Of a DNA stretch of 64,000 bases, positions 42,384-51,284 are shown in pieces (position 1 is the stretch's first letter; each line of letters opens with the position of its first letter). The notes under the pieces are model-generated. The model made no database searches, was not told where the DNA came from, and saw nothing but the letters and a program-made list of their open reading frames with translations. Made by a program: the position numbers and the translations under genes. Where the stretch lies: NCBI RefSeq assembly GCF_042432825.1, contig NZ_JBHLWN010000082.1:1-64000 (forward strand). Direction: 5' to 3'. The DNA is from Gordoniibacillus chartarius (GTDB taxonomy: Bacteria; Bacillota; Bacilli; Paenibacillales; NBRC-103111).

Positions 42384-43628
42384 TTGATTCATCCACCCCC
42401 ACCGCAGCTGCAGCGAAAAATACGGGAAACGGTTCGCGTGTTTCCTTGGTACGGCGGCCTATTGCCGGCCGGAAAGATGGATTCGATTGCCCCGTCGCAG
42501 CTGACACTGGACGACTTGCCGCTGATGACGGCGCCGCTGCTGGAGAAGCATTACTACGCTTCGCCGCCACGCAGCGACACGGACGGCCCGCTCTCCGTAT
42601 ACCGGACATCCGGCACGAGCACCGGGATTCGCAAGTCGATCTATTACTCTGAAGAGGACGACCGCCATTATATCGACATCCGGACGCGTCTGTACGGCGA
42701 CTGGCTGCAGTGCACCGCAAACTCTCTTCAAAGAGCGCTCGCCGATATGGGCACGGGGCATGCCGCCAGTACGGCGGTTACCATCTTCGAACGGCTGGGC
42801 CTCACAACGGAATCGCTCTCCTATGAGCTTCCGGTCGCGCGCCATATCGAACGGCTGGAAGCGTTCCGGCCGGATGTGCTGTACACGATGCCATCCATCC
42901 TGGACCGGATCGTACATGCTGCGTCCGACCCGGCCCGCTTCGGCATCCGCAAAATCATCCTGGTCGGCGAAATCGCCACCCCGGCCTGGCAGCGCGGCAT
43001 CGCATCCGCATTCGGCATCGCCCCGGAGGATATCCTCGACACTTTCGGTTCGATCGAGATCGGCACGATTGCCGCCTATTCGCACGCTCACGGCAAATAT
43101 TTGCTGGCGGAAGGGCTGCATGCGGAAGGCATTGCACCCGAACGGCTGGAGGAAGGCTTCGAGCCGCTTGCGGACAATGAACAGGTGCTTGTGCTGACGT
43201 CGTGGGTTCGGTCGTATTTTCCCGCCTTGCGGTTTGTGACGTATGACGTCGTTCGGGATTTGCAGACGATCGAGGTAGACGGCACGCCCCGGCAGGCGTT
43301 CACCTGCATTGCCAAACGGATCGGCCCCGAGCTGAAGCACGGCGAGAAAATCAGCATCTACGACATCGAGGCCGTCGTCGCCGCTCAGCTGCCGGATGCG
43401 CAAACCCGCGTACAGCTCCGGGACAATCGGCTGACCGTGCTGCTCCGCAGCTCTTCGCTGGAGAGCGCGATGCTGCCCGCGATCCGAACGGCTATCGAGC
43501 ACAAAATACCGGAAATCGGCTCGATGATCGGCAGCGGAATTCTCGAGTCGATTGAGGTTCGTGCCGCCGACGAGGGCCATGAAGCATTTGCCCGTCCAAC
43601 CGGCAAGAGCAAGAAACTTCACTATTGA
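42384..43628 (+). CDS. Adenylate-forming ligase (PaaK/CoF synthetase-like)
   Basis: 414 aa from a TTG at 42384, 9 bases after GAGGTG; the GTG at 42372 lies in that site. The ATP-binding P-loop is YRTSGTSTGIRKSIYYS (residues about 73-89). DTFGSIEIGTIAAYSH is the A5-type motif and FVTYDVVRDLQ the A7-like region. The protein is close to phenylacetate-CoA ligase in layout but shorter. It activates a carboxylate as acyl-AMP; the acceptor is unknown. The next gene, SbnA-like, starts 15 bases after its stop, so the two are an operon. Confidence 0.82.
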   Translation: MIHPPPPQLQRKIRETVRVFPWYGGLLPAGKMDSIAPSQLTLDDLPLMTAPLLEKHYYASPPRSDTDGPLSVYRTSGTSTGIRKSIYYSEEDDRHYIDIRTRLYGDWLQCTANSLQRALADMGTGHAASTAVTIFERLGLTTESLSYELPVARHIERLEAFRPDVLYTMPSILDRIVHAASDPARFGIRKIILVGEIATPAWQRGIASAFGIAPEDILDTFGSIEIGTIAAYSHAHGKYLLAEGLHAEGIAPERLEEGFEPLADNEQVLVLTSWVRSYFPALRFVTYDVVRDLQTIEVDGTPRQAFTCIAKRIGPELKHGEKISIYDIEAVVAAQLPDAQTRVQLRDNRLTVLLRSSSLESAMLPAIRTAIEHKIPEIGSMIGSGILESIEVRAADEGHEAFARPTGKSKKLHY

Positions 43629-43642
43629 AAGGTCGGGGAGCC

Positions 43643-44596
43643 GTGAACAACACTATTTTATCGATTATCGGCAACACCCCGCTCGTCCGGCTCACGACCA
43701 TGTTCCGCCCCGACCTGCACGTCTACGCCAAGCTCGAGCTGCTCAATCCGGGCGGCAGCGCCAAGGATCGTCCCGCCATGCGCATCATTAGCGAAGCGTG
43801 GCGGGAGGGCAAGATAGGGCCGGGCTCGGTCGTCGTCGAGTCAAGCTCCGGCAACATGGCGATTAGTATGGCGTCGATCTGCGCCCGCTACGGCCTTCGT
43901 TTTATTTGCGTCATCGACCCGAAGACTTCGGCCTCCAACGTGCAGATTCTGAAATCGTTCGGCGCCGAGATCAGCCGGGTCGAAGAGCCGGATGCGGACA
44001 CGGGCGAATTCCTGCCGGCCCGCCTGACACGGGTTCAAGAGCTGCTGGCGGCGATCCCGAACAGCTATTGGCCGAATCAGTACGGAAACGAAAACAATTA
44101 TTTGGCTCATTATGAGGGCACCATGAAGGAGATCGTGCAGCAGCTCGGCAGCGTCGATTATGTATTCGGCGCCGTCAGCACATGCGGAACGATGCACGGC
44201 TGCGCCGCTTATGTGCGGGACCACCGTCTGTCGACGAAGCTGATCGCCGTGGATGCGGTGGGCAGCGTGATATTCGGAGGGAAGAAGGAGTTCCGCAGGT
44301 TTCCCGGCATCGGGGCCGGCATCGTCCCGCCGTTCGCGCAGACGCGCTTCATGGACCGGATCGTGAAAGTGTCCGACCGGGATATGGTTATCGGCTGCAG
44401 AAGGCTGGTGGCGGAGGAATCGATTCTCGCGGGACCCTCCAGCGGGGCGGTGGCGATGGCGCTTGCCCGGATCGAGCAGGAGCTGCCGGGCGGAGCGGTC
44501 TGTGTCGTTATCGTCCACGACCGCGGCGAACGGTATTTGGATACGGTGTATTGCGACGAGTGGGTGGAGCAGCAGTTCGGGGAACTGCCCTCCTAG
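43643..44596 (+). CDS. SbnA-like 2,3-diaminopropionate biosynthesis enzyme (PLP, cysteine synthase fold)
   Basis: 317 aa from a GTG at 43643 (TTG at 43625 possible). PLP Lys41 lies in NPGGSAKDRPAM. ESSSGNMAIS binds substrate carboxylate and AGPSSGAVAMAL binds the PLP phosphate. The sequence after it (VVIVHDRGERYLDTVY) follows SbnA rather than O-acetylserine sulfhydrylase. SbnA joins O-phosphoserine and glutamate; SbnB normally releases diaminopropionate, but no SbnB-like gene is next to it. The upstream ligase suggests the product is activated or amidated. It may be part of a siderophore-like or peptide pathway. A terminator follows. Confidence 0.85.
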   Translation: MNNTILSIIGNTPLVRLTTMFRPDLHVYAKLELLNPGGSAKDRPAMRIISEAWREGKIGPGSVVVESSSGNMAISMASICARYGLRFICVIDPKTSASNVQILKSFGAEISRVEEPDADTGEFLPARLTRVQELLAAIPNSYWPNQYGNENNYLAHYEGTMKEIVQQLGSVDYVFGAVSTCGTMHGCAAYVRDHRLSTKLIAVDAVGSVIFGGKKEFRRFPGIGAGIVPPFAQTRFMDRIVKVSDRDMVIGCRRLVAEESILAGPSSGAVAMALARIEQELPGGAVCVVIVHDRGERYLDTVYCDEWVEQQFGELPS

Positions 44597-44612
44597 CTCG
44601 GGGCGATCAAGC

Positions 44613-44647
44613 AAGAGCCGCCTACCGGCATACGGTAAGCGGCTCTT
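44613..44647. terminator. Hairpin after SbnA-like gene
   Basis: AAGAGCCGC and GCGGCTCTT pair, extended by TACCG/CGGTA with a one-base mismatch, between convergent genes. No long T-run follows. Confidence 0.72.
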
Positions 44648-44681
44648 CGCGATTCCTGGGAAAACGGGAGCAACCGCAGCC

Positions 44682-46817
44682 CTATTCCGGCAGCTCTTGA
44701 TTGCCTTTGCTCTTATCGTTCGGCTTCAGGTCCAGCTTGGCCTTGTGGAGCACATTGTTTTCCACCGTGTAGGCCGGCGCGCCGGCGCCCGCATAAATCG
44801 TCGAGATCCCTTTAGCCGCCAAATTGGACGTCATCGTATTGCCCTTGATCAGGGCGTAGCCGGTTTGATACGGCTCTGTTCGGCGCCAATAGCTGCCGAT
44901 GCCGATCAGCTGCGTGTCCGCAGACGTTAAGCTGTTTGCGGTGATGGCGGAATTTTCGACAATGATGGACTTGGCGGAGCCGACCGAGATCGCTCCCGCG
45001 TTACCCAGCACGTCGAACCGCGAGCCGGTGATCTTCACATCCGCATCCTTATGATACACGCCGAGCCCGGTGCCGCTTCCCTTGAAGGAGCATTGGTTAA
45101 AGACGTAGCGGCCGGATTTGCCGATGCTCGGCTCACTGCGGCCTGGCGGCGCCGCCTCAAACACGCAGCTGTTATACGTTCCGCGCGGAAGATCGAGCCC
45201 GTACGCCGCATTGTAGCCGATCACCTTCAAATTATCGAAAATGCTTCCGTCCGCCACGCCCCCGCTCAAGCTGCGCAAGGTCGATTCGCCGATAATCGTG
45301 ACGTCCCGCAAATGAACCGGCTGGTTCCAAATCGTCAGTCCCGAATCGCTCTTCTTGTTGTTCCGGATCGTAATATTCGAAGCGGATACGCCGAACGGCA
45401 CCTTGGAGCTGATCGAGAACATAGCGTCCGTAAACGTCATATTGGTTACGCTGATATTCGGCCCTTCCAAATACGTGTACGAATCGATCATCCGGTTGCC
45501 GTCGAAGCTGACGTCGTGATAGGCGACGATCCGGGTACCGTCGAACGTATTGTTGTTCACTTTGGCTCCTGTGAACGGCGGCGATACGGCAAGGCCGATC
45601 GCCCCCTTCGAGCCGAGGCGGTTGCCTTCGACGACAGCGCCGCTGCCGTCATATAAGATGATGTCGTACGCCTTGTTGTTATAGAACTCGTTGTTTTGAA
45701 TCGTAATATTTTTGTTGATATAGCCGTTATCGCCTGCGCCGCCCTCGACGTCGATGCCCGATTGCGGAGCCGTGCCGCTCTGGTCGTGAATGCGGTTATT
45801 CCGGATCAGCACGCCGTTGCCGCCGCCTACCGTAATCCCCTGCCGGCGGTTGAAGGCGAATTCCGAATGTTGAACGATGACGGAGCTGGACTGTACCTTG
45901 TTCCATATTTCCAGATAAGCCTGTTTCGTCTCCGCGGCTTTGAACACGAGGCTGAATTGCGCCGCCCCTGCCGGAATCGCAACATACTCTCCCTTGCGCT
46001 GTGCGGCCGCTGTAGATATGAAGGTGCCGTCCTCCTTGTAAAAGATCACATCGAAGGTCCATGGCAGGTGCTGAATATTGTCGATTACCATTTGCTTCGT
46101 CTCGGCGAAGGAAGGATGCGTAATCGGCCAATGCTTGGCAGTCCTCACCCGATCCGTCGCAGCGGTCTTTCTCCCGTTTCGGTCAATCGTCCCCAGCTCG
46201 AAATGATTCGGATACAAGTCTTGAAAATACGCATTGAACGCACCGACGGCAAGTCCGTCTCCGGTGAACTGCTCCGCCTTCACATTCTCGATCGTGATGC
46301 GCGAGGAGCCGGCCGTTATGATCCCGTAGCCGCCCTCGTGGGTTCCGGGTACCGTGTAATCATGCGAATTCCGGTCGCCTCGATACGTTCCGCCCCGCAG
46401 CACCGCATCGTGAACGAACCCTCCGACATACATCGTCTGGTAACCGGTGTAGCCGTTCGCTTCCTTCTGAATGACCGCTTGCGGATCAAGCTCGAGGGTC
46501 ATATTGCTGACCATGTTGATGCGGGCATTCGGATCGGTGCCGCCCTTCCCTTTGGCGATCAGATAGGTGCCGGCCGGCACTTTGAATACGTTATAGCTCT
46601 GGCCGCTCGCCCATTGCAGCGCAGCGTTGAGACCGGCGGTAGTCTCCACAGGGTGCGTGCCGTCGTTGTAAACGCCCCATCGGGAGAGCTCCAGGCGGTA
46701 CACCTTCTCTGCGAGCGGAAGCGGCTCGGCAGCGGATACCGGCAGCGCGGCTGCAAACAGCATGGCAGCGACCGCCAGAACGCGGAATACCCGGATGATG
46801 CGGCTGTTCTGCTTCAT
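44682..46817 (-). CDS. Secreted right-handed parallel beta-helix protein
   Basis: 711 aa with a signal peptide (VFRVLAVAAMLFAAALPVSAAE). The N-terminal NDGTHPVETTAGLNAALQWASGQSYNVFKVPAGTYLI is the pectin-lyase/pectate-lyase_3 start. Many turns of N-rich beta-helix follow (NITIQNNEFYNNKAYDIILYDGSGAVVEGN, later VKITGSRFDVLG). No catalytic triad of a known lyase could be assigned. It is likely an extracellular polysaccharide lyase, hydrolase or surface-binding protein. It stands alone, with a GAGAGG site. Confidence 0.86.
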   Translation of the reverse strand: MKQNSRIIRVFRVLAVAAMLFAAALPVSAAEPLPLAEKVYRLELSRWGVYNDGTHPVETTAGLNAALQWASGQSYNVFKVPAGTYLIAKGKGGTDPNARINMVSNMTLELDPQAVIQKEANGYTGYQTMYVGGFVHDAVLRGGTYRGDRNSHDYTVPGTHEGGYGIITAGSSRITIENVKAEQFTGDGLAVGAFNAYFQDLYPNHFELGTIDRNGRKTAATDRVRTAKHWPITHPSFAETKQMVIDNIQHLPWTFDVIFYKEDGTFISTAAAQRKGEYVAIPAGAAQFSLVFKAAETKQAYLEIWNKVQSSSVIVQHSEFAFNRRQGITVGGGNGVLIRNNRIHDQSGTAPQSGIDVEGGAGDNGYINKNITIQNNEFYNNKAYDIILYDGSGAVVEGNRLGSKGAIGLAVSPPFTGAKVNNNTFDGTRIVAYHDVSFDGNRMIDSYTYLEGPNISVTNMTFTDAMFSISSKVPFGVSASNITIRNNKKSDSGLTIWNQPVHLRDVTIIGESTLRSLSGGVADGSIFDNLKVIGYNAAYGLDLPRGTYNSCVFEAAPPGRSEPSIGKSGRYVFNQCSFKGSGTGLGVYHKDADVKITGSRFDVLGNAGAISVGSAKSIIVENSAITANSLTSADTQLIGIGSYWRRTEPYQTGYALIKGNTMTSNLAAKGISTIYAGAGAPAYTVENNVLHKAKLDLKPNDKSKGNQELPE

Positions 46818-46925
46818 GCGGCAACCTCTCTTTACTGTAAAATAGGATCACCGAATTCGCCGACAAATAGAACACTATGAAATCGCCGGAAGTCTCAGAC
46901 AATTTCATAGAATAGAATATCATAT

Positions 46926-47900
46926 TCACACCGTTACATGTTGGTCATCCTCCGGTTCGGAATAGGGCCGCGCGTGCTGTCCAAGCTTATCCGGATTAAA
47001 CACCGCGTAGATCCTGTCGATCCGCCCGCTGCCCTCGTTCCAATCGACGGCTACTACCGCAAGCAGCTTGCCTTCCTTGTAAAACAACAGCTCTTCCCGG
47101 CCGCTGACCGGCCGGATGACAGCTTCGGCTGCGTCGAGCTTGCGTCCGGAAATGACGTCCAGCAGCGTCGTTACGCGCACCCTGCCCAAGATCGGCTTGA
47201 CCGCCGCACGGACCTTTCCGCCCCCGTCGGTCACGAGCACGGCGTCCTCGCTCAGCATCGCCAGCATCGCGGTGACGTCTCTGCGCCGGAACGCTTCCAC
47301 GAACCGCTCCAGCTCCTGCCGCCGCTGCCGCGGTACGGCCCCCTCCCGGTCCCCCGGGGGCTCCTGCTTCGACTGCATCCTCTCGCCTTCTGGCCGCAGC
47401 TTCTTCTTGGCGATGCTGTACAGCTTCCGTGCGTAAACGTCCGTCTTGCCGAGCATCCCCCCAATCTCCGCATAATCGAAACCGTAGGCTGTCCTCAGCA
47501 CGAAGACCGCCCGCTCCGTCGGGGAGAGGCGGTCCAGGAGGACGAGGAACGCATACGACATCGCTTCGTTATGCTCGGCTGCGGCAGCCGGCTCTTCGGC
47601 TTCACCGACAAGCGGCTCCGGCAGCCACTGCCCGAAATAATCCCGGCGGCGGCGGTTCGCGGACTTCAGCTCATTCAAACAGCGGTTCACCACCAGCTTA
47701 CTCAGATACGCCTTCATGTTGGCGACCCGGTCGAGCCGCCCGGGCATTGACTGTACGGCGGCGAAAGCCTCTTGAACGATGTCCTCCGCATCGGCGACCG
47801 TGCCGAGCATCCGATAAGCGATCGAGAACATCAGCGGCCGATACGCGATGTACAGCTGCTCAGTTGCTGAGGCGGCATGATCACTTGCCGGCTGCTTCAT
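46926..47900 (-). CDS. ECF41-type RNA polymerase sigma factor (SigJ-like)
   Basis: 324 aa. Sigma region 2 is YIAYRPLMFSIAYRMLGTVADAEDIVQEAF and region 4 LDRLSPTERAVFVLRTAYGFDYAEIGGMLGKTDVYARKL. A C-terminal SnoaL-like domain of about 120 residues (FRRRDVTAMLAMLSEDAVLVTDGGGKVRAA) ends with NPDKL, the ECF41 signature, where this domain regulates activity in place of an anti-sigma factor. ECF41 genes usually sit beside a carboxymuconolactone decarboxylase-like gene, as here at 47958-48404. Confidence 0.93.
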   Translation of the reverse strand: MKQPASDHAASATEQLYIAYRPLMFSIAYRMLGTVADAEDIVQEAFAAVQSMPGRLDRVANMKAYLSKLVVNRCLNELKSANRRRRDYFGQWLPEPLVGEAEEPAAAAEHNEAMSYAFLVLLDRLSPTERAVFVLRTAYGFDYAEIGGMLGKTDVYARKLYSIAKKKLRPEGERMQSKQEPPGDREGAVPRQRRQELERFVEAFRRRDVTAMLAMLSEDAVLVTDGGGKVRAAVKPILGRVRVTTLLDVISGRKLDAAEAVIRPVSGREELLFYKEGKLLAVVAVDWNEGSGRIDRIYAVFNPDKLGQHARPYSEPEDDQHVTV

Positions 47901-47957
47901 TTCGCGTTCCTCCCTGCAACAGATCTTTTAACTATCAGTTTACACCGATCTGTCGGG

Positions 47958-48404
47958 TTAGAGGAAGCAGCCCGGGAACATTCCGGTCGCCACGCCAAGA
48001 CGATTCCATCCGTTAATGGTGTTAATGGCAAGGATGAGGGCCGCGATTTCGCTCTCCTGGAACTGCGCCCGAACACGGGCGTACACCTCATCCGGCAGCC
48101 CCGCGTCGGAAAGCCGCGTCAAATACTCGGTCAGCTCCAGCGCCGCCTTCTCCCGTTCGGTATAGATCGGCACTTCCCGCCAGACGGACAGCAGCAAGAT
48201 CCGGTCGAACTGCTCGCCCATCCCCTGCAGTTCCTTGGCATGCATGTCGATGCAGAAGGCGCAGTTGTTGAGCTGCGACGCCCGGATTTTTACAAGCTCG
48301 TATAAGGTTTTGTCAAGACCCAGGCTTTGCACGGACGTCTCCAGCTGCAGCATGATCTCGAACACTTTCGGGTTGGCTTCGCGGTGGTTCATTCTAAGCT
48401 TCAT
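47958..48404 (-). CDS. Carboxymuconolactone decarboxylase/AhpD-like protein
   Basis: 148 aa from the ATG at 48404, following GAGGAGG. The AhpD core NNCAFCIDMHAKEL holds the CxxC-x3-H motif used for peroxidase or thiol-relay chemistry, preceded by ELVKIRASQL. It lies 57 bases before the ECF41 sigma factor in transcription order; this gene is the usual target of that sigma class. An ECF41-like TGTCACA promoter was looked for upstream and not found clearly. Confidence 0.9.
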   Translation of the reverse strand: MKLRMNHREANPKVFEIMLQLETSVQSLGLDKTLYELVKIRASQLNNCAFCIDMHAKELQGMGEQFDRILLLSVWREVPIYTEREKAALELTEYLTRLSDAGLPDEVYARVRAQFQESEIAALILAINTINGWNRLGVATGMFPGCFL

Positions 48405-48502
48405 GGAATTTCCTCCTCGGTTGGGGTTAGTCAGTTCAATATCTAAGACAACTGAGGGAGGAATTTTGTGAAAAGGAAAAGCCGCTGCATGAGCGGCTAT
48501 TT

Positions 48503-49165
48503 TCAAGAACTAGGTTTTTGTCTCGTAAGCAGCAACAATATAAACGAAATCACAATGATGGATCCCGTCCAAGCCCATGCCATCGCCGTATTGCCCGCAT
48601 CCACCGCAACGAATATCGCTGTAGGAATCGTCTGCGTTTTCCCCGGGATGTTTCCCGCTATCATTAACGTCGCCCCGAATTCGCCAAGGCCGCGGGCAAA
48701 TCCGAGGATGTAGGCGGTAACTAGCGAACGAAACGTTAATGGAAGCGTAATGTGTCTGAACACCTGCCATTCATTCGCACCGGTTGAACGCGCGGCTCCC
48801 TCTATATCCCTATCTACGGATGAAAATCCTGCCTTCATCGTTTGATAGACGAGCGGAAAGGCGACCACGACCGATGCGATCACCGCGGCCCACCAGGTGA
48901 ATATAATCGGTGCGGCAAAAAGCCACTCTATCCATTTCCCAAACGGGCTTCTCCGGCCCAAAATGACTAACAGGATAAAGCCAACCACAGTTGGCGGAAG
49001 AACTAGCGGCAGCATAAAGGCTGTTTCAAGAATCGTTTTGCCCGGGAACGATTCTCGGGACATCCGCCAGGCGGCAGCCACACCGAGTATAACGACGATT
49101 AGGCTGGACAGAACGGAAACTTGCAGCGAAAGCTTGATCGGGCTCCAAAATTCATGCCAATTCAT
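48503..49165 (-). CDS. modB: Molybdate ABC transporter permease
   Basis: 220 aa, five or six helices, with the ABC permease EAA loop EGAARSTGANEWQVFRHITLP and the ModB ends WSPIKLSLQVSVLSSL and ILGFARGLGEFGATLMIAGNIPGKTQTIP. It is 11 bases after ModA. No ModC ATPase gene is found next to it, as in B. subtilis yvgL-yvgM, so the ATPase must come from elsewhere. Confidence 0.94.
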   Translation of the reverse strand: MNWHEFWSPIKLSLQVSVLSSLIVVILGVAAAWRMSRESFPGKTILETAFMLPLVLPPTVVGFILLVILGRRSPFGKWIEWLFAAPIIFTWWAAVIASVVVAFPLVYQTMKAGFSSVDRDIEGAARSTGANEWQVFRHITLPLTFRSLVTAYILGFARGLGEFGATLMIAGNIPGKTQTIPTAIFVAVDAGNTAMAWAWTGSIIVISFILLLLTRQKPSS

Positions 49166-49176
49166 AACGGCCTCAA

Positions 49177-50028
49177 CTAATTCAGGACGGAGAATCCGTA
49201 TTTTACAAAAACGTCAAGCGCTTCTTTGGACTGCAAATAGGTGTAAAAGCCTTCGGCCTCTTGCTTATGCTTCGTTGCCTTTACGATTCCGATCGGGTAT
49301 TCGACAGGTGTATACGCTTTAGGATCTACGGCGAATGCGACTTTTACTTTCCGCGAGGTTAATGCGTCTGTTTTGTAGACGAACCCGACGTCGGCATTTC
49401 CCGTTTCCACGTATTGAAGAACTTGTCTTACGTCTTTCCCTTGAACGAGCTTGGACTGAAGGGAATCCCAGAGCTTCATGCTGGTGAGCGCTTCTTTGGC
49501 ATAGGCTCCCGCCGGTACGCTCTCCGGAATGCCGACCGCTATGTTCTTTATTTCGGACTTGGACAAATCCGCAGCGTTTGCTATCGATGCTTTGCCGTCA
49601 GCGGAAACGACAGCCACCAATTCGTTGCTGAGCACATTTTTTTGTTGAGCTGCCTCGATGAGCTGCTTGTCCACGAGCGCTTTCATGTTTTTGGCCGCCG
49701 CGGAAAGGAACAAGTCGGCAGGGGCTCCCTGCTCGATCTGCTGCTGCAAGGCACCGGATGCGCCGAAGTTAAAGTTCAATTTGATATTCGGATTTTTCGT
49801 TTCGTAAGCCTTTTGAATGTCCTTAAGCGCATCGGTCATGCTAGCCGCAGCGGATACCGTTAGCTCTACGGTTGCAGTCGGTGTTGGGCGCGGTGCATTC
49901 GGACTTGGAGCTTGCGTACCGGCGTTTCCGGCCGTTGTCGAGCTTGGCGCCGTACCGCAGCCTGCTATCGCTAACGCCAAAGACAAAACAACCATTAAAA
50001 TCGAACTATTCTTCACGTTCTTTATCAT
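49177..50028 (-). CDS. modA: Molybdate-binding lipoprotein
   Basis: 283 aa with a lipoprotein signal (MVVLSLALAIAGC). The periplasmic-binding fold of ModA is clear: LTVSAAASMTDALKDIQKAYE, NFNFGASGALQQQIEQGAPADLFLSAA, and later ETGNADVGFVYKTDAL with YPIGIVKATKH. It captures molybdate or tungstate. A near-consensus promoter at 50073-50101 and an AT-rich palindrome at 50049-50066 lie upstream. Confidence 0.94.
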   Translation of the reverse strand: MIKNVKNSSILMVVLSLALAIAGCGTAPSSTTAGNAGTQAPSPNAPRPTPTATVELTVSAAASMTDALKDIQKAYETKNPNIKLNFNFGASGALQQQIEQGAPADLFLSAAAKNMKALVDKQLIEAAQQKNVLSNELVAVVSADGKASIANAADLSKSEIKNIAVGIPESVPAGAYAKEALTSMKLWDSLQSKLVQGKDVRQVLQYVETGNADVGFVYKTDALTSRKVKVAFAVDPKAYTPVEYPIGIVKATKHKQEAEGFYTYLQSKEALDVFVKYGFSVLN

Positions 50029-50048
50029 AAATCCCCCTAGAAAGTTAT

Positions 50049-50066
50049 GTTTGATTATAATTAAAC
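50049..50066. promoter_or_regulatory. Palindromic operator at modA start site
   Basis: GTTTGATTATAATTAAAC is an 18-bp palindrome with one mismatched pair. It overlaps the predicted transcription start of modA, the position of a repressor site. The likely binder is the divergently encoded regulator at 50268-51221. Confidence 0.55.
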
Positions 50067-50072
50067 AAAACT

Positions 50073-50101
50073 ATTATACTTCCGTAGGAATAAACTGTAA
50101 A
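50073..50101 (-). promoter_or_regulatory. Sigma-A-type promoter of modA
   Basis: On the minus strand TTTACA (50096-50101) and TATAAT (50073-50078) are separated by 17 bases. Transcription should start near 50066. Confidence 0.8.
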
Positions 50102-50267
50102 CCAATTCAACCTAAATATATCTAAACTTAGTTAAATCGAAAGTTATTCATAGTTTAGCGGGCACCCCTGTCTCCCTGCAGCCGGTTTCGACTTCGTTTC
50201 GTTCGACTGTGTTATAATTAGTTTCAAAACCAAGCAGCTTTTTGCAGCAAAGCGGGAGGATCACGAT

Positions 50268-51221
50268 ATGTCCCATGACATGTCTTATACAACAGAGGAA
50301 ATCGCCAAACTCTTGAAAATATCCAAGCTCACCGTCTACGATCTGATTAAAAAAGGGGAATTGCCTTCCTACCGGGTCGGCAAGCAGATGCGGGTGGATG
50401 CCGCAGATCTGGAGGCGTACAAACAACGCGCAAGAATGGTCGCGATTCCCGCAAACCCTCCTGTAGAAGCCCGTTCGCCCGTACATGCCCAACCACTGGC
50501 TTCCCTTAGTCCGAATCGCCCCATCGTGATAACCGGGCATGATATCGGCTTAGATATTTTGGCCAAGCACATGGAAAAAAGCATCCCCGGCATCCGGCCC
50601 TTACGTTCGTTTGTCGGCAGTCTCGACAGCTTAATATCCATGTACAAGGGCGAGTCCGACATCGTCAGCACCCACCTCCTGGATGGAGATACCGGAGAAT
50701 ACAACCTGCCTTATATTCGTAAGCTGCTTGTCGGAGCTTCCTATGTCGTCGTCAATCTGCTCACCAGAAGTGCAGGCTTGTACGTCAAGCAAGGAAATCC
50801 GCTCGGACTTAACCAATGGTCCGATCTAAGCCGTCCGGGACTGCGATTGGTGAATCGGGAGAGAGGCTCGGGCGCCAGAGTATTGCTGGACGAACAGCTT
50901 CGTCTTCACGGCATCAAGCCCGCGCAGCTTGCCGGATACGATCATGAACAAACCAATCATCTCGGAGTGGCGATGAAAGTCGCGTCAGGCGAAGCCGATG
51001 TGGGCGTAGGGATCGAAAAAGCGGCGCACATTGTCGGGCAAATCGATTTCATCCCTTTGATCCGGGAGCGTTATGATTTGGTGATGCTGAAAACCCCGGC
51101 CAATCAAGCCTGGCTCCCTACCCTTTTGCAAATCCTGCAGTCCGAAGCCTTCAAGAAGGAGCTGCAGGCGATTCCGGGGTACGACTTATCCCGTACTGGG
51201 GACATCTTGTTCGAAGCTTGA
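50268..51221 (+). CDS. DNA-binding regulator with molybdate-type binding domain (YvgK-like)
   Basis: 317 aa. The N-terminal excisionase-type helix-turn-helix is YTTEEIAKLLKISKLTVYDLIKKG, with the wing LPSYRVGKQMRV. The rest, from about residue 85, is a type 2 periplasmic-binding fold (ITGHDIGLDILAKHMEK, NRERGSGARVLLDE, ASGEADVGVGIEKAAH), as in B. subtilis YvgK beside ModA/ModB homologues. It probably senses molybdate or a cofactor and controls the divergent modAB. TATAAT with an upstream TG lies at 50213-50218; GGGAGG precedes the ATG. Confidence 0.86.
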   Translation: MSHDMSYTTEEIAKLLKISKLTVYDLIKKGELPSYRVGKQMRVDAADLEAYKQRARMVAIPANPPVEARSPVHAQPLASLSPNRPIVITGHDIGLDILAKHMEKSIPGIRPLRSFVGSLDSLISMYKGESDIVSTHLLDGDTGEYNLPYIRKLLVGASYVVVNLLTRSAGLYVKQGNPLGLNQWSDLSRPGLRLVNRERGSGARVLLDEQLRLHGIKPAQLAGYDHEQTNHLGVAMKVASGEADVGVGIEKAAHIVGQIDFIPLIRERYDLVMLKTPANQAWLPTLLQILQSEAFKKELQAIPGYDLSRTGDILFEA

Positions 51222-51284
51222 GCGATTCCCGGAACAACGAAACAAGCCCCTCATCATCATGAAGGGCTTGTTTCTCTCCATCTA

